From Bugula neritina (lineage: Eukaryota > Bryozoa > Gymnolaemata > Cheilostomatida > Bugulidae), in the NCBI GenBank assembly GCA_964035545.1, contig OZ037765.1:34423504-34487503 (forward strand): a stretch of DNA of 64,000 bases, written 5' to 3'. The notes under the pieces were generated by a model that searched no databases, had not been told where the DNA came from, and worked only from the letters and a program-made list of their open reading frames with translations. Every line of letters starts with the position of its first letter. Position 1 is the stretch's first letter. Below are positions 11,088 to 23,300 of the stretch, piece after piece. The position numbers were made by a program, and so were the translations under genes.

Positions 11088-14000
11088 ATGACGTACCGTA
11101 CTGTTACTCTGGGTTTTGGGGCCTTTTTCACCGTGGCAGCATTTGTATGCTTGCTAGTGGCGCTGTGCACCAACCAGTGGGTCATCATTCAAGTGGACAG
11201 GTCAGCTGATTCTACGCTGCAGATAGGCTCAACCAGTGCTGCCACTCTTGCTGCCTTCACCAGATACAGAGGCATCTTCAAGGAGTGCTATGATGACAAA
11301 GAGGCCACCAAACCTTGTATGTATGACGTCATATTTGCTATTTTACAATTTCAAGTTATGGGTTTTAACGACAAGCTAGTTGAGGGACTGTGAGTCTATT
11401 TCTACAGAGTGTCTCTAATGAGGTAGGTCCAGTAATGGAGGAATTAGGGAACCCTTTGCTTTAGATAAAAAGTGTAGCAAAAGAAAAGACGTCAACAAAA
11501 ATTCCTGAAGAAAACAAAATACACTTGGGCTAGTTATTGATAATTCTCCATTACTGCACCTAAATGTAAAAATAGTAAAATTACAAGCCAGGAATCAAGT
11601 TTACATGATGCCTCTAAAGTCATTCAGTTCCTGCCTTTACCGTCTCTGTGCCAATAGTGATAAAAAGTGACCAAGTTTTATGGCAGTTCAAGAGTGGGAG
11701 GGGCCTTGTTTAGTGGCGATAGAATCTGGCATTATGCCAATATTCAATGTTGCATCAGTTTTCATTAAAGGCAATTACATACAGTTTTGCTGCTGTTACT
11801 GTTTCCTGTTGGGCGGCCATTTCATAATTAATACAAAGAGAATGACTTTTATACGTTGTAGACGTGAGAGCCAACGACTTTAAAGATGACCTGAATGAAT
11901 GTATATTCAATGACTTCATGGTGAACCGTAGAGTTTCTGTCAACTACACCAGCAACTACAAGACTAGAACAAGTAAACTCTACACTTATACTGTATACGC
12001 ATTGTTTTATTGATATAACCTCACTTAAGACTTCATATCATTAAATATGGCCTTGCAAAGCCTCTTCACTACATACTGTGTCACTCCAGTCAGTCGTCTA
12101 CTATTCACTACATACTGTGTCACTTCAGTCAGTCATCTACTATTCACTACAAGTACATACTGTGTCACTTCAGTCAGTCATCTACTCTTCACTACATACT
12201 GTGTCACTACAGTCAGTTGTCTACTATTCACTACATACTGTGTCACTTCAGTCAGTCAGTCGTCTACTATTCACTACATACTGTGTCACTTCAGTCAGTC
12301 GTCTACTATATATTCACTACATACCGTGTCACTTCAGTCAGTTATCTAATATTCAAGCCGATAGTTCTGAATCCTTCTACTACAATAAACACTGTTTTCT
12401 AACCAATAAAAAGCTGATTTTATGCTTAACATAGTTTTATGTAGAAAAGAAGTATTAATTATTCTCCCATCATTTTACTTCTCAATGTAATAACACTTAT
12501 TCATGAAATAGCAGACCATGTTATATTGGAATCCTAGCTTACCAATCAAGTACATTACCGGGCAGCAAACACCCTGACCTACTGAGTCATACACTGAGTC
12601 AGCACACTGAGTCATACACTGAGTCAGCACACGCTGACACATGACTATTATATTGTAGACCTGCTCATAGCTATGGTGGTGTTCATCTGTCTAGCTCTAC
12701 TCCTCTGTGTCATCGGCTTTATCGTCTTCTGCTACAGCGTCATGCTCAACGAGACTGTCATGACCAGGAAATGGAGTCTCGCGACAAAGTGGGCGGGCAT
12801 TCTCTTATTCACCGCAGGTAGTGTTCTTATCACTAGACAGAGTGCGAGCATAGTATGTGAAGGGCGGACAACCTCGCGTTTGCAGTGTATAGTGCTCCAG
12901 TGTAATATGCTTTCATAAAACTTCTTAAAACTCAGCAATAAATTTGTCGAGTTCATTCAAATCAGGTTAAGCTTACGAGGAATATGATTTGCACTGCTAT
13001 GAATAACATCCCACAATTCTCATTCACCTAACAAATTAGTTGTGGTTATTATATTTAAACTGGTTACTTGCGATTGAAATGATTCTTTTGAGAATGACTG
13101 ATGCTTATAGTTTGTTTGCTGCTTACTTGTTCGTTTGTTTGTAGCATTTAGCACAGCGTTGGGGATGGCTTTCTATCACGGAGCAGAGTACATGGAGACA
13201 GAAGTTATCGATACGGACGGGAATGACGCCCCCTACCCTCTCTTCTTTACTAAAACTCAGCCATCTGTACGTATTACATAGACTCAGCTCTCTGTATGTA
13301 TTACATAGACTCAGCTCTCTGTATGTATTACATAGACTCAGCTCTGTGTATGTATTACATAGACTCAGCTCTCTGTATGTATTACATAGCCCCAGCTCTC
13401 TGTATATATTACATAGACTTAGCTCTCTGTATGTATTACATAGACTCAGCTCTCTGTATGTATTACATAGACTCAGCTCTCTGTATGTATTACATAGACT
13501 CAGCTCTCTGTATGTATTACATAGACTCAGCTCTCTGTATGTATTACATAGACTCAGCTCTCTGTATGTATTACATAGACTCAGCTCTCTGTATATATTA
13601 CATAGACTTAGCTCTCTGTATGTATTACATAGACTCAGCTCTCTGTATGTATTACATATACTCAGCTCTCTGTATGTATTACATAGACTCAGCTCTCTGT
13701 ATGTATTACATAGACTCAGCTCTCTGTATGTATTACATAGACTCAGCTCTCTGTATGTATTACATAGACTCAGCTCTCTGTATGTATTACATAGACTCAG
13801 CTCTCTGTATGTATTACATAGACTCAGCTCTGTGTATGTATTACATAGACTCAGCTCTCTGTATGTATTACATAGCCCCAGCTCTCTGTATGTATTACAT
13901 AGACTCAGCTCTCTGTATGTATTACATAGACTCAGCTCTCTGTATGTATTACATAGACTCAACTCTCTGTATGTATTATTCACCTATATTATATAGTTGG

Positions 14001-14908
14001 CTTAATAGTCGCTCTTGAATATCTGTACAAAGTGACTTGATTCTTAGAACCAAGCTGTGACTATTTGGTAACACTGTGACTATTTGGTAGCATTGAAACT
14101 GTTTAGTGACACTGTTCCACACATAAAGACAATGTTATAGAGTTACAATCTCGTCTACAGGCACTACAGAATGCAACTACTAGGAGCTACTCTTGGTCCT
14201 ACGCCCTCGGCTGGCTGTCGGTCTTCTTTGAACTATTAGCTGCTCTCCTGCTTTTCCTCTGCGCCGTTTGCTGCGTGCCATCTGTTGGTGCGGGAGATAA
14301 AGACTTCTTCGACATCAACACCCTCAACTCCACCAAAAGTAAGCTCTTTGGTACATTATTGTTGGTCTTACAGAAACTAATGGGTAACACAGACAGTGTT
14401 TTGTGTAACTATATATAGTGCATAAATGTAGTTAAAGCAAACGCCTCGACACAACTTTAATATGAACATGTATAATATAATTTTGAAATTTAATAAATAT
14501 TGCTGTCTACCAGTCTCACTGGATTTTAATCTGTAATCACTTTGAAAACCCTGCAACATGTTGAGCTGTGAGAGAAGCGATATTTAATATACAGTGTCGT
14601 AAGATTACTTGCTCCATGGTGGGATATTTGAGGCTAGACTTGGGGACTTTCAGTAGCACTCTGATACACAATATTATAATAGTGAGAGTTACTCTGCAGG
14701 TCAGGGCCAAAGAAACATGGCATACGAGTACGTGGAGAGGAAAACTCCAATGGTGTTTGAAGCGCAACCACACATGATGAGTGACGGCTCCTACCACGAC
14801 CACTTCCGAGGCAGACACTACGACCCGTATAGCAGAGCTCCTGTGCAGCAGGAGGGGCGGGTGCAGGCCCAGTACAACTACGAGCAGGGCGGCTGGAGCT
14901 GGCAGTGA
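11088..14908 (+). CDS. Claudin-fold four-pass membrane protein (PMP22/claudin/CACNG superfamily)
   Basis: Six exons in one frame: 11088-11316, 11862-11972, 12659-12817, 13145-13266, 14161-14338, 14700-14908; 335 residues. I chose the ATG at 11088 because the frame has only TTG before it. Transmembrane segments lie near 7-29, 115-137, 157-178 and 222-245. The first loop has W31 and GIFKEC (62-67), a variant of the claudin GLW-C motif, plus a second cysteine in NEC and an NYT glycosylation site. Segment 4 has the family style ALGWLSVFFELLAALLLFLC. The tail is Tyr/Gln/Arg-rich and ends GGWSWQ with no classic PDZ ligand. It sits 2.2 kb from a divergent stargazin-like gene of the same fold. An AATAAA lies at 15154. 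Ion-channel auxiliary or junction protein are both possible. Confidence 0.78.
12047..12350 (+). repeat. Tandem array inside an intron of the four-pass gene
   Basis: Around eight imperfect copies of a unit containing tgtgtcacttcagtcagtcg and ctactattcactacatac. It lies in the middle of the 11973-12658 intron, not at a splice site. Confidence 0.88.
13267..13978 (+). repeat. 27-bp tandem array starting exactly at a 5' splice site
   Basis: About 26 copies. The exon ends ACTCAGCCATCT and the intron starts GTACGTATTACATAG. The repeat unit is GTATGTATTACATAG followed by ACTCAGCTCTCT, so each copy is intron start plus a copy of the exon end. Every copy therefore offers a TCT|GTATGT donor. The unit is a multiple of three, which produces long spurious open frames on both strands. 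Confidence 0.96.
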
Positions 14909-15569
14909 TCAGTTCTCAGGCTTCAGTTAGAGGAAAAATAGTCTTACAGCCCGTGTTGAAATTGTCTCCTCATGTTCTCGCCATTCAACTGTTTGTAAGA
15001 TATCCTTCATGTACTAAAGGTGTTTCTTTGAGAATTTTAGGTATTCTTTAGTTGTATTTTTGTATCTCACTTTAACTTATTATATTGCAACAAACTCAAG
15101 GCAAACACTCATATCATAATACTTTATTAAGTTTTCGTTAACACTTGTAACTCAATAAATATACAACACCTTTGTATAATATTGAATTATTCTGTAAAAA
15201 AAAGAACTTAGTATATGTGTTGAAAAATACAGAATGAAGTGTACAGATGAGTCAATAGTAACCGACTGAACTCTGGCAAAATTAAGTCATACTTAAACCC
15301 TTACTTGACTTAATAGTACAACACAAGCATTGACGCTGGCAGTGGCCAAGGGAGTGATAACACATGAGAGCACAACTCAAAAAAATAATCCTAGCACCCT
15401 TAGCAAATATTTGTATAAGTTAAAACATCAAACACACAGTGATATCCAGATATGTGCATTTCGCTAATGAGGCACAGTACGCTCTAAACATATCACCAGG
15501 GGGATACTCATCCCCCCTTGTAGAACACTCCCCCCCTTGTAGGACACCCCACCTTGTAGGACACTGAAC

Positions 15570-16585
15570 CTATTTCTGCGCCTGCACACTCGTCTCGATC
15601 TTCTTGAGCGTGTCCTCGAGCACCTGGAGGTCCGTCTGCCCCATACGACTGTACATCTTGGAGAGTTTGGCTGCGGTATGAGACGTGTCCTGCCCCTGCT
15701 TGATCTCTTTGGCCAGCTGCAACTCCAGCTTCTCGATCTCCTTGTAGGGGTCAATGGCGTAATACAGGTCGCTCAAGTTCTCATCAAGGTCGTTCTCCTC
15801 GCGCAGCACAAAGAAGTAGAGCATGAACACCGCCACCGATATCTGCACAATGACATACTGGTACCGCGGGGCCCCCGACTCCGGGGCTCTGAAGGTGTTG
15901 GCCGCTTTCCAGTCTGCCTGACTTCCTGAGAACTTGACTGGCTCGTCTGAATCTGGTTTCTGCTGAGTTGTTCGGCTGGTGCTGAAACTCAACCTGCAAG
16001 GGGAGATAATTCTCTTAGCAAACTACATATAATATAATTATAGTAACTCCTAGTACATGTAGAACTGTAAGCTAGATGTTGATTCAGGAGTGTAATTGGC
16101 TCATATGACTCATATCATATCATCTCATACCAAACTATGATTACCATAGTAACTTTTGGTAAATATTATTTTAATATTTTAAAATTTTGTCTCAAACAAG
16201 AACTGGCAATGCATTTTTTTCAGATGAATACAAAGTTAACTAAAATTAGTGCAACAATCTCGCCAGCTATTGTCAGCCAGCATACAATTTCTTGTATACT
16301 GAAGCTACATTTGCCAGTTTCCTTGTTTTTTTATTAAAAAACTAAATAATCCTTTATGACGAATAACAATCATGAATACATGTAGAATAATTATCAACAT
16401 ATAGATAACTAATAACACAATAATATATTCACTAACCCATATTTAGCTCTTCTTTCGTTTGAGTTCAAGGATAACGATTGTGAGGATAAAGGTTGAAGGC
16501 ATCCACAAAACTGACGGTGCTTGGAAAACGCAGTGAGATTTCTAACAGACTGAATCTGAATGAGACGGAGGGTTTTGAATATCAT
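15570..16585 (-). CDS. CCSMST1: CCSMST1-like mitochondrial single-pass membrane protein
   Basis: Two exons, 16437-16585 and 15570-15993, joined in phase (TAT GG|G TTG); 190 residues. The start at 16585 gives MIFKTLRLIQIQSVRNL, basic and hydroxylated with few acids, like a mitochondrial presequence. Then come EPVKFSGSQADW (67-78), a single transmembrane helix (about 95-113) and LREEND (113-118). The pattern FS-S-A--W, one helix, then LREE-D--L is what I recall of CCSMST1, a small conserved inner-membrane protein. After the helix is a predicted coiled coil (IEKLELQLAKEI onward) that makes it longer than the mammalian form of about 130 residues. The gene is convergent with the four-pass gene. 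The function of this family is poorly known to me. Confidence 0.6.
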
Positions 16586-17204
16586 CTCTGACACATGGGC
16601 TTGGAACTGGTTTGTAAGTTCAGCACAGCTACTAGAATAAAAAGAGCAAAAATTAGCCTTAATAAAAAGTTAAATCCAGAAACTAAAACTAAATAAGAAA
16701 GGCTAATTCTTTGAATCAAAGCTGAGTAGCTAGTACTGACGCCCCGTTGACTGAGTTAAGATTGGAAACTAAAAGCAAAAGGTGGTATCTACCACTCTCC
16801 TAAGCACCACTTCAGTATTAACTTGTTAACAATAACATCGGCATTCGTTTAACTAAAAAGTAAAGTAAATGTAAAAATATGAGTAAGTGTAACACTAACT
16901 ACTAACTAGTAACACCATGACTAACTGTAACAACTATAATTCAATACCAATACTAACAGTAACAGTAATATTATTACTATATTATATTACTAATACTATT
17001 ACTTTTAGTATCAATAATAACATTATAATATAAATATTAATATAAAAAAATTAAACTTTAAGTTTTATTTTCAAATTCTCGAACATGGAAGTCACTTTTT
17101 TACCTGTATTTACCTGTATCCCATAAAAAGTGGGCTAAGGAAAGAAAGCAAGTAGCTTACTTAACCCCAATAATCATAATGTAGCATGCAAATTAAAATG
17201 TATG

Positions 17205-17352
17205 CGGAATACTAATACTAATAGTAATACTAATACTAGTAGTAGTAACTGTATTACTAATACTAATAGTAATACTAATACTAATAGTAATACTAATACT
17301 AATAGTAATAGTAATACTAATAGTAATACTAATAGTAATACTAATAGCAATA
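17205..17352. repeat. Trinucleotide-type simple repeat
   Basis: Mixed aat/act/agt triplets (actaatagtaat). Translation gives only Asn/Thr/Ser. Confidence 0.9.
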
Positions 17353-17515
17353 GAGTTTTAAAAGCAAGTACAGAGTTAGCATCAATTGGAGGTGTATAGT
17401 TCCGTTATGACTAGTTGAGCAAAACAACTAAAATATTATGATAAAACCCTACTTAAATACCTTTATATTGCAGAAGTGATCATTGATATGATGATAATTA
17501 CTTGAGGATAGGAAC

Positions 17516-17820
17516 ATGAACAAATACAATCGAAACGATTGTATAACCCCGATAATAATTACTTATGTCGATTAGTGATAAGTAGATCACTAAAACTAAA
17601 AGTAAATGTTCTATTAACCATTACTCTTAGAATTACTTTTTTATCACCAATCACTCATGGCCATGAGCCATTACTTATAAGACTTACACTTTTTGAGTTA
17701 GTTATATTAATATTAAGTTATATTAGTATTACTTATACTTATTATGAATTATGAATTCATAAACTCATAAACTAATGAACAAATACAATCGAAACGATTG
17801 TATAACCCCGATAATAATTA
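17516..17820. repeat. 46-bp direct repeats with an internal hairpin flanking a 213-bp core
   Basis: 17516-17561 and 17775-17820 are identical by eye and each contains the palindrome acaatcgaaacgattgt. The core (17562-17740) recurs at 18407-18590 without the flanking hairpin repeats. Confidence 0.85.
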
Positions 17821-18406
17821 CCGGAACTCACCTCAGTTTGAAATTAATGTTTTCGAAACTTCTAAAATATTAGATTTAATGAATGAGAAATTAGTTTGTA
17901 AATTTATATACAATTTTTATTTAAAATTTATTTGCGCAAAATTAATATTATCATAAAATTTTTTTTTATTCAAAACAAGCTGCTGTGATTTTGTGCGTTT
18001 AGCGCGTTGGTATCCTGAGCACTTTCTTGATGCTTTTACTAGTTATCACTATAACTTTTAAGTACATTACTATCCCTATTACTATTAGTATTACTATTAC
18101 TATTAGCGAACAAACTTTGAGAATAGAATATACTCCTAAGTAAGAACAAATTAGCGATGTGCTGATTTGCATTCAAACTCACTGTAACGCACTATCACTG
18201 TTACAAAAATTAAGGAGGTATTTTTAACTTGCAGTTGGCGTTGCACATTTTGATTTTGATTTTCAATTTGATTTTTTTAATTCTCATTCGACATTCTGTA
18301 GAAGTAGTAGTACGAACGTTTAACACTTATGCTAACAGTAACAGTGTAGCACTGACTAACAGCAAGCGCAGCAGTAACATGAACAAAAACTGAAACATTC
18401 AGTTTA

Positions 18407-18590
18407 ACTTATGTCGATTAGTGATAAGTTATAAGTAGATCACTAAAAGTAAATGTTCTATTAACCATTACTCTTAGAATTACTTTTTTATCACCAATCA
18501 CTCATGGCCATGAGCCATTACTTATAAGACTTACACTTTTTGAGTTAGTTATATTAATATTAAGTTATATTAGTATTACTTATACTTATA
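18407..18590. repeat. Second copy of the 17562-17740 block
   Basis: Starts acttatgtcgattagtgata and shares about 180 bp with 17561-17740, with small indels (for example an extra agttat). It probably belongs to a dispersed repeat family. Confidence 0.85.
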
Positions 18591-18714
18591 CTTATAGTTT
18601 TACTATAGTTATAGTTATTACTTATACTTATTACTATACTTACTACTTACTTCGATACTTCGACTTTAGCACACGCTAGATCACCATAAGGCGCAAGAGG
18701 CGTGCCTCAGCAGC

Positions 18715-19762
18715 TTGTTACAATACATTTGACATAGAATTATAACTGTATTTGCATACATTATGCATTTTAAATTTGGCAATTGTAGTACCTTTCAGGT
18801 TATCATTTATCAAGTATTTGGGGAGTTCCAATTCTTAGGTCTCTAATAGTGCGCGGTAGGAAGCTGTTATGATATGCTGTGCACATGGCAGATATCGCAG
18901 TTAGAGGCAGCCCTCGTGGTAACGGTAGCGGTTGATTTGTCCCTTGTCAGTTCAGTGTAGCTGGAAGATAATGCCTGATGACATTCTTCTTTGGACAGGA
19001 TCTTCAAAAGGAGGGTTATTCGTAGGCTTTTGCGACGATCTTCCAGTGATGATATATTGAGTTGTTCTCTTGCATCACTGATGCTAGCCTCCCGGCCTTT
19101 GAGACAGCAGATGAATCTAATAGCTCGGTTCTGGACTAACTCAATTTCTTTCACAAGTTGCTTTGTTACAGGATCCCAAGTGGTTGCAGCGTATTCTAGT
19201 ATAGGTCTGCAGAGAGTCATATATGCCAGCAGCTTTGCTTTCTTGGGAGCTCCATAGAGGGATAGCTTTAGCATGCCAAGAACCTTGTATGCTTTGTTTA
19301 TTTTCTTAGTTATGTGGCTGTGAAACTTGAGGTTAGATTGTAGTGTAACTCCAAGGTGGGTAATCTCATCTACGTAGGGCAATGTTTCTCCCCCTAGTCG
19401 ATATGATGGTAGAATTTGGGGATCTTTGCCAAATGACATGATTCGGCATTTTGAGGAGTTGAACGGCATCTTCCACTTCAGAGACCAATTCTCAATCTGT
19501 TCAATATTCTTTTGGAATTTTCGAACATCATCTAGGGAGTCCACCTCTTGAAAAATCAGTGTGTCATCAGCAAATAAACTGACACTGCAACTTAGTAGAT
19601 CAGGGAGATCATTGATGTAAAGAAGGAATAGGGTGGGCCCCAGGACAGAGCCCTGTGGAACGCCAGAAAAGACTGGTAATCTACCAGAAGAGTGGCCATC
19701 TATGATTACTTGCTGCTCTCGATTTGTCAAAAAATTCTGGAGCCATATATTAGACTTCTGAT
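18715..19762 (-). mobile_element. 5'-truncated CR1/Jockey-like non-LTR retroposon
   Basis: This strand encodes the C-terminal half of a reverse transcriptase and then a 3' tail. An in-frame stop just upstream of residue NQKSNIW marks the 5' truncation near 19762. The 3' limit is approximate. Confidence 0.8.
18867..19757 (-). pseudogene. Reverse transcriptase fragment (non-LTR), inactivated
   Basis: The frame shows SGVPQGSVLGPTLFLLYINDL and the catalytic FADDTLIF box, followed by the thumb and the HLGVTLQSNLKFHSHI and RPILEYAATTWDP motifs typical of CR1/Jockey-clade elements. The endonuclease and the first RT blocks are missing. At 18867 the frame stops, yet the expected ending (NSFLPRTIRD) continues in another frame, so there is at least one frameshift. 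It was probably able to move long ago and is now dead. Confidence 0.85.
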
Positions 19763-20385
19763 TCTAATTTATATTCTATGACTAAGAGACAGTTACAGAA
19801 TAGCACTAACAATTACAATTATACTAAATCAATTTGAATTAGCGAACAAGTCTAGCTCAGTAAATGTAATTGCAAGACTGGTTGCAAGTGTATCTCAACT
19901 TTAGCTGTCAGACTAAGTGTAAGACTGAAAGCAAGTTATTATTATGATAACTATTTCTATGTTTCAAACAAATTTTAATGAGTTATTGTATTAAATTTAA
20001 TAAATGAACGTGTAGTAACATTAACTTTGAGAAAATAAAAAATTATTGATAATTGATAGGGCTATCAATTTAATATTCAGAGTTGATAGTAAATATTCTA
20101 ATGAGCAGTTTGAAATTAAATTTGATCTAATGATAATGTTAGTTAATAGTATTATTTGATGATGTGAATTCAGTAATGACTAATGATTATTTTTTCTTGT
20201 CATCATCATCTACCTTCACATATGATACTGCATATAAATATATGTAATAGCTACAGCAATATATACGTATCCCACTGTGTATGTATCTCACTGTATAATA
20301 CTGTATATTACTGCATGATACTGTAATAATGTATAATACTATGGTAATGCTGTATAATATATAATACTGTAATAGTGGCTCAGCC

Positions 20386-23300
20386 ATGACTTCCTGTGAT
20401 GGACTGTCCCAGAATTCCAATACAACTGCTGCCAACAATATACTAGACAATGATGCTGAAGATGGAGACACCATCAAGATATTGCTCTCTACTGATAATC
20501 ATGTCGGGTATAATGAGAAGTGTGAAGTCAGGGGAAACGACTCTCTCACTGCCTTCGAAGAGGTCCTACAGCACGCCAAGAGACACGACGTGGACATGAT
20601 TCTACTAGGTATACTCTCCTGGTCTAGAAATCATACTGATATAACTGGATTGGTCTACTAAACTTGATTACACTTCTTTATTTTTCTGAAAGTAACATTT
20701 GTTTTTAACTTTTAAATTAGCTGAAAAGTCAAAAAAGTTATTCAAAATGTTTATTAAGTCTCGGCAAGAGTTGTCTTCTTTCAAAGAGCTGAATATAGTT
20801 GCTATTGTTTGGCTAGTCTAAGTATTGCAATGGGATAGTTTGTGTATCGTGTCAATAACCTGGCTCTATGAGAGGCCGTTTAGGGGTGCCATGGGCGCTC
20901 CTCAAACTGAGTCTGCCAAACAAAGATATATTTGTTTGGCAGACTATTTGTTTGGTATATCTATTTTCTCTCCAGGCTGCAATACTGGAGTTAGTATATA
21001 GTACTTAGGTTAGTATAGTTACAATAAAAGATAGCAAAGTTGTGTTGACTCTAGGCGGTGACCTGTTCCACGAGAACAAACCCTCCAGAAGGATGGTGAA
21101 CTCGGTGATACAGTTGCTCAGGAAGTATACGACGGGGGACAAGCCCTGTCAGCTAGAGTTCCTCAGTGATCCCTCCATCAACTTTAAGCAGAGTAAATTC
21201 CCTGTAGTCAACTACGAGGACCCCAACATCAACATATCCTATCCGGTCTTCTCAATTCACGGCAATCATGATGACCCCAGTGAGTAGACTCTGCCTTGCT
21301 CTGCTCTCAGATTGGTGACGAGTCTGCCATGTGATGTGTTGTTGGCTAACTCGAGGCAGTACGAGTCAGTACGACACTGTTTCCCACTCTGTAGAAATAT
21401 TCTCCACAATGTAGCAACACGAAACTTTCTAAACATGTCACTAAAGTGTGCATAATAGATTCAAATGGTAGATTTGCCTACCTATGATACAGAATTTATT
21501 TCCTGATTTTTATGCTGAGTAAATATGTATGTGCTGTATAGTATATATAGACTGTATACCCTCCCTTTAGGTATGGGTAACCTGTGTGCTGTACAGTATA
21601 TATATAGACTGTCTACCCTCCCTTTAGGTATGGGTAACCAGTGTGCTGTATAGTATATATAGACTGTATACCCTCTCTTTAGGTATGGGTAACCTGTGTG
21701 CTGTATAGTATATATAGACTGTCTACCCTCCCTTTAGGTATGGGTAACTTGTGTGCTGTATAGTATATATAGACTGTCTACCCTCCCTTTAGGTATGGGT
21801 AACCTGTGTGCTGTATAGTATATATAGACTGTATACCCTCCCTTTAGGTATGGGTAACTTGTGTGCTGTATAGTATATATAGACTGTATACCCTCCCTTT
21901 AGGTATGGGTAACCTGTGTGCTGTATAGTATATATAGACTGTCTACCCTCCCTTTAGGTATGGGTAACCTGTGTGCTGTATAGTATATATAGACTGTCTA
22001 CCCTCCCTTTAGGTATGGGTAACCTGTGTGCTGTATAGTATATATAGACTGTCTACCCTCCCTTTAGGTATGGGTAACTTGTGTGCACTGGATGTTCTCA
22101 GTTCCACCGGTCTAGTCAACTACTTCGGGAAGTGTGATAGTCTAGACAAGGTGCAGGTGTCGCCTCTGCTCTTTAGGAAAGGAGATACAAGACTCGCTCT
22201 CTTCGGACTCGGCTGTATTCGCGATGAACGCTTGCACCGTCTCTTTGAGCAGAAAAAAGTTCAGATTTTGAGATGCAAAGAAGATGCAGACCTGTGGTTC
22301 AATTTGTTTACTATACACCAGGTACTATTATATACTAGGTACTACTGTATACTAGGTACTACTATATACTAGGTACTACTATATACTACAATATGTAGAG
22401 ATGATGTCATACTGTAGAACAGGGCCAAACACGGTGCCAAAGACTATATACCAGAGAGTTTCCTCGGAGACTTCATGGACTTTGTTCTCTGGGGTCATGA
22501 ACACGAGTGTCGAGTGGATCCAGAGTTCAATGGCAGCTTTTGGGTGTCTCAACCCGGTAGCAGTGTGGCCACTTCTCTGTCAGAAGGTTGTTACATTATG
22601 CTACCTTTTACTCCGTGTGTCACATCCTGTCGTACTGTGTCACACTCTTTCATACTGTGTCACACTCTGTCATGCTGTGTCACACTCTTTCATACTGTGT
22701 CACACTCTGTCATGCTGTGTCACACTCTTTCATACTCTGTCACACTCTGTCACACTCTGTCATACTCTGTCATACTCTTGTCACATTAGAGTTTAGACTT
22801 ATGGTTATAAAAAGAGTTCTTGATGCACTAAAAGTACTCTTTATGGAAGCAAATGTATCTTGAACCTTAATCATTGAGCTATTTTTTATTGATTTCTTTT
22901 TACTTCTTCTTAAATTCCCTGTGTGCGAGTGTTTGTAGATCAAGTATATATCTTAGTGAGTCTCAGTTCCCATCCTACTGTTGTTGGATGTTACAGGGGA
23001 GGCAAAGCCCAAGTACTGTGCACTCATGAAGATACACAAGAAGAGTTTCAGCATAGAGAAACTGAGGCTACAGACTGTACGACCTTTCTACTTCGAGGAC
23101 GTTATCCTCAAGTCGACGGACATCAAACCTGAGGCGTTCCACGAGAGGAAAGTGATGAAGTACTGCAAGGAGAGAGTGGAGACTCTGATACAGCTGGCTA
23201 GAGAGGAGCACAGTGGTCACAGGTGTGTTTTACCTCCTCTCTATACTAGTAATAGACTATACCTACTGCATGGCGTAGTAATACATACTATATGGCGTAG

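Larger units (their letters stand above)
16586..18714. other. Intergenic, AT-rich, simple and dispersed repeats
   Basis: No gene seen. It holds an imperfect (actaatagtaat)n tract at 17205-17352, direct repeats at 17516-17561 and 17775-17820, and a block of about 180 bp duplicated at 17562-17740 and 18407-18590. Confidence 0.7.

Noticed and set aside
13123-14018. Open frames of 240-286 codons on both strands
   Set aside because: A 27-bp intronic repeat is open in several frames at once. No family features.
15464-15754. Arg/Ser-rich open frame on the minus strand
   Set aside because: Shadow of the CCSMST1-like exon in another frame.
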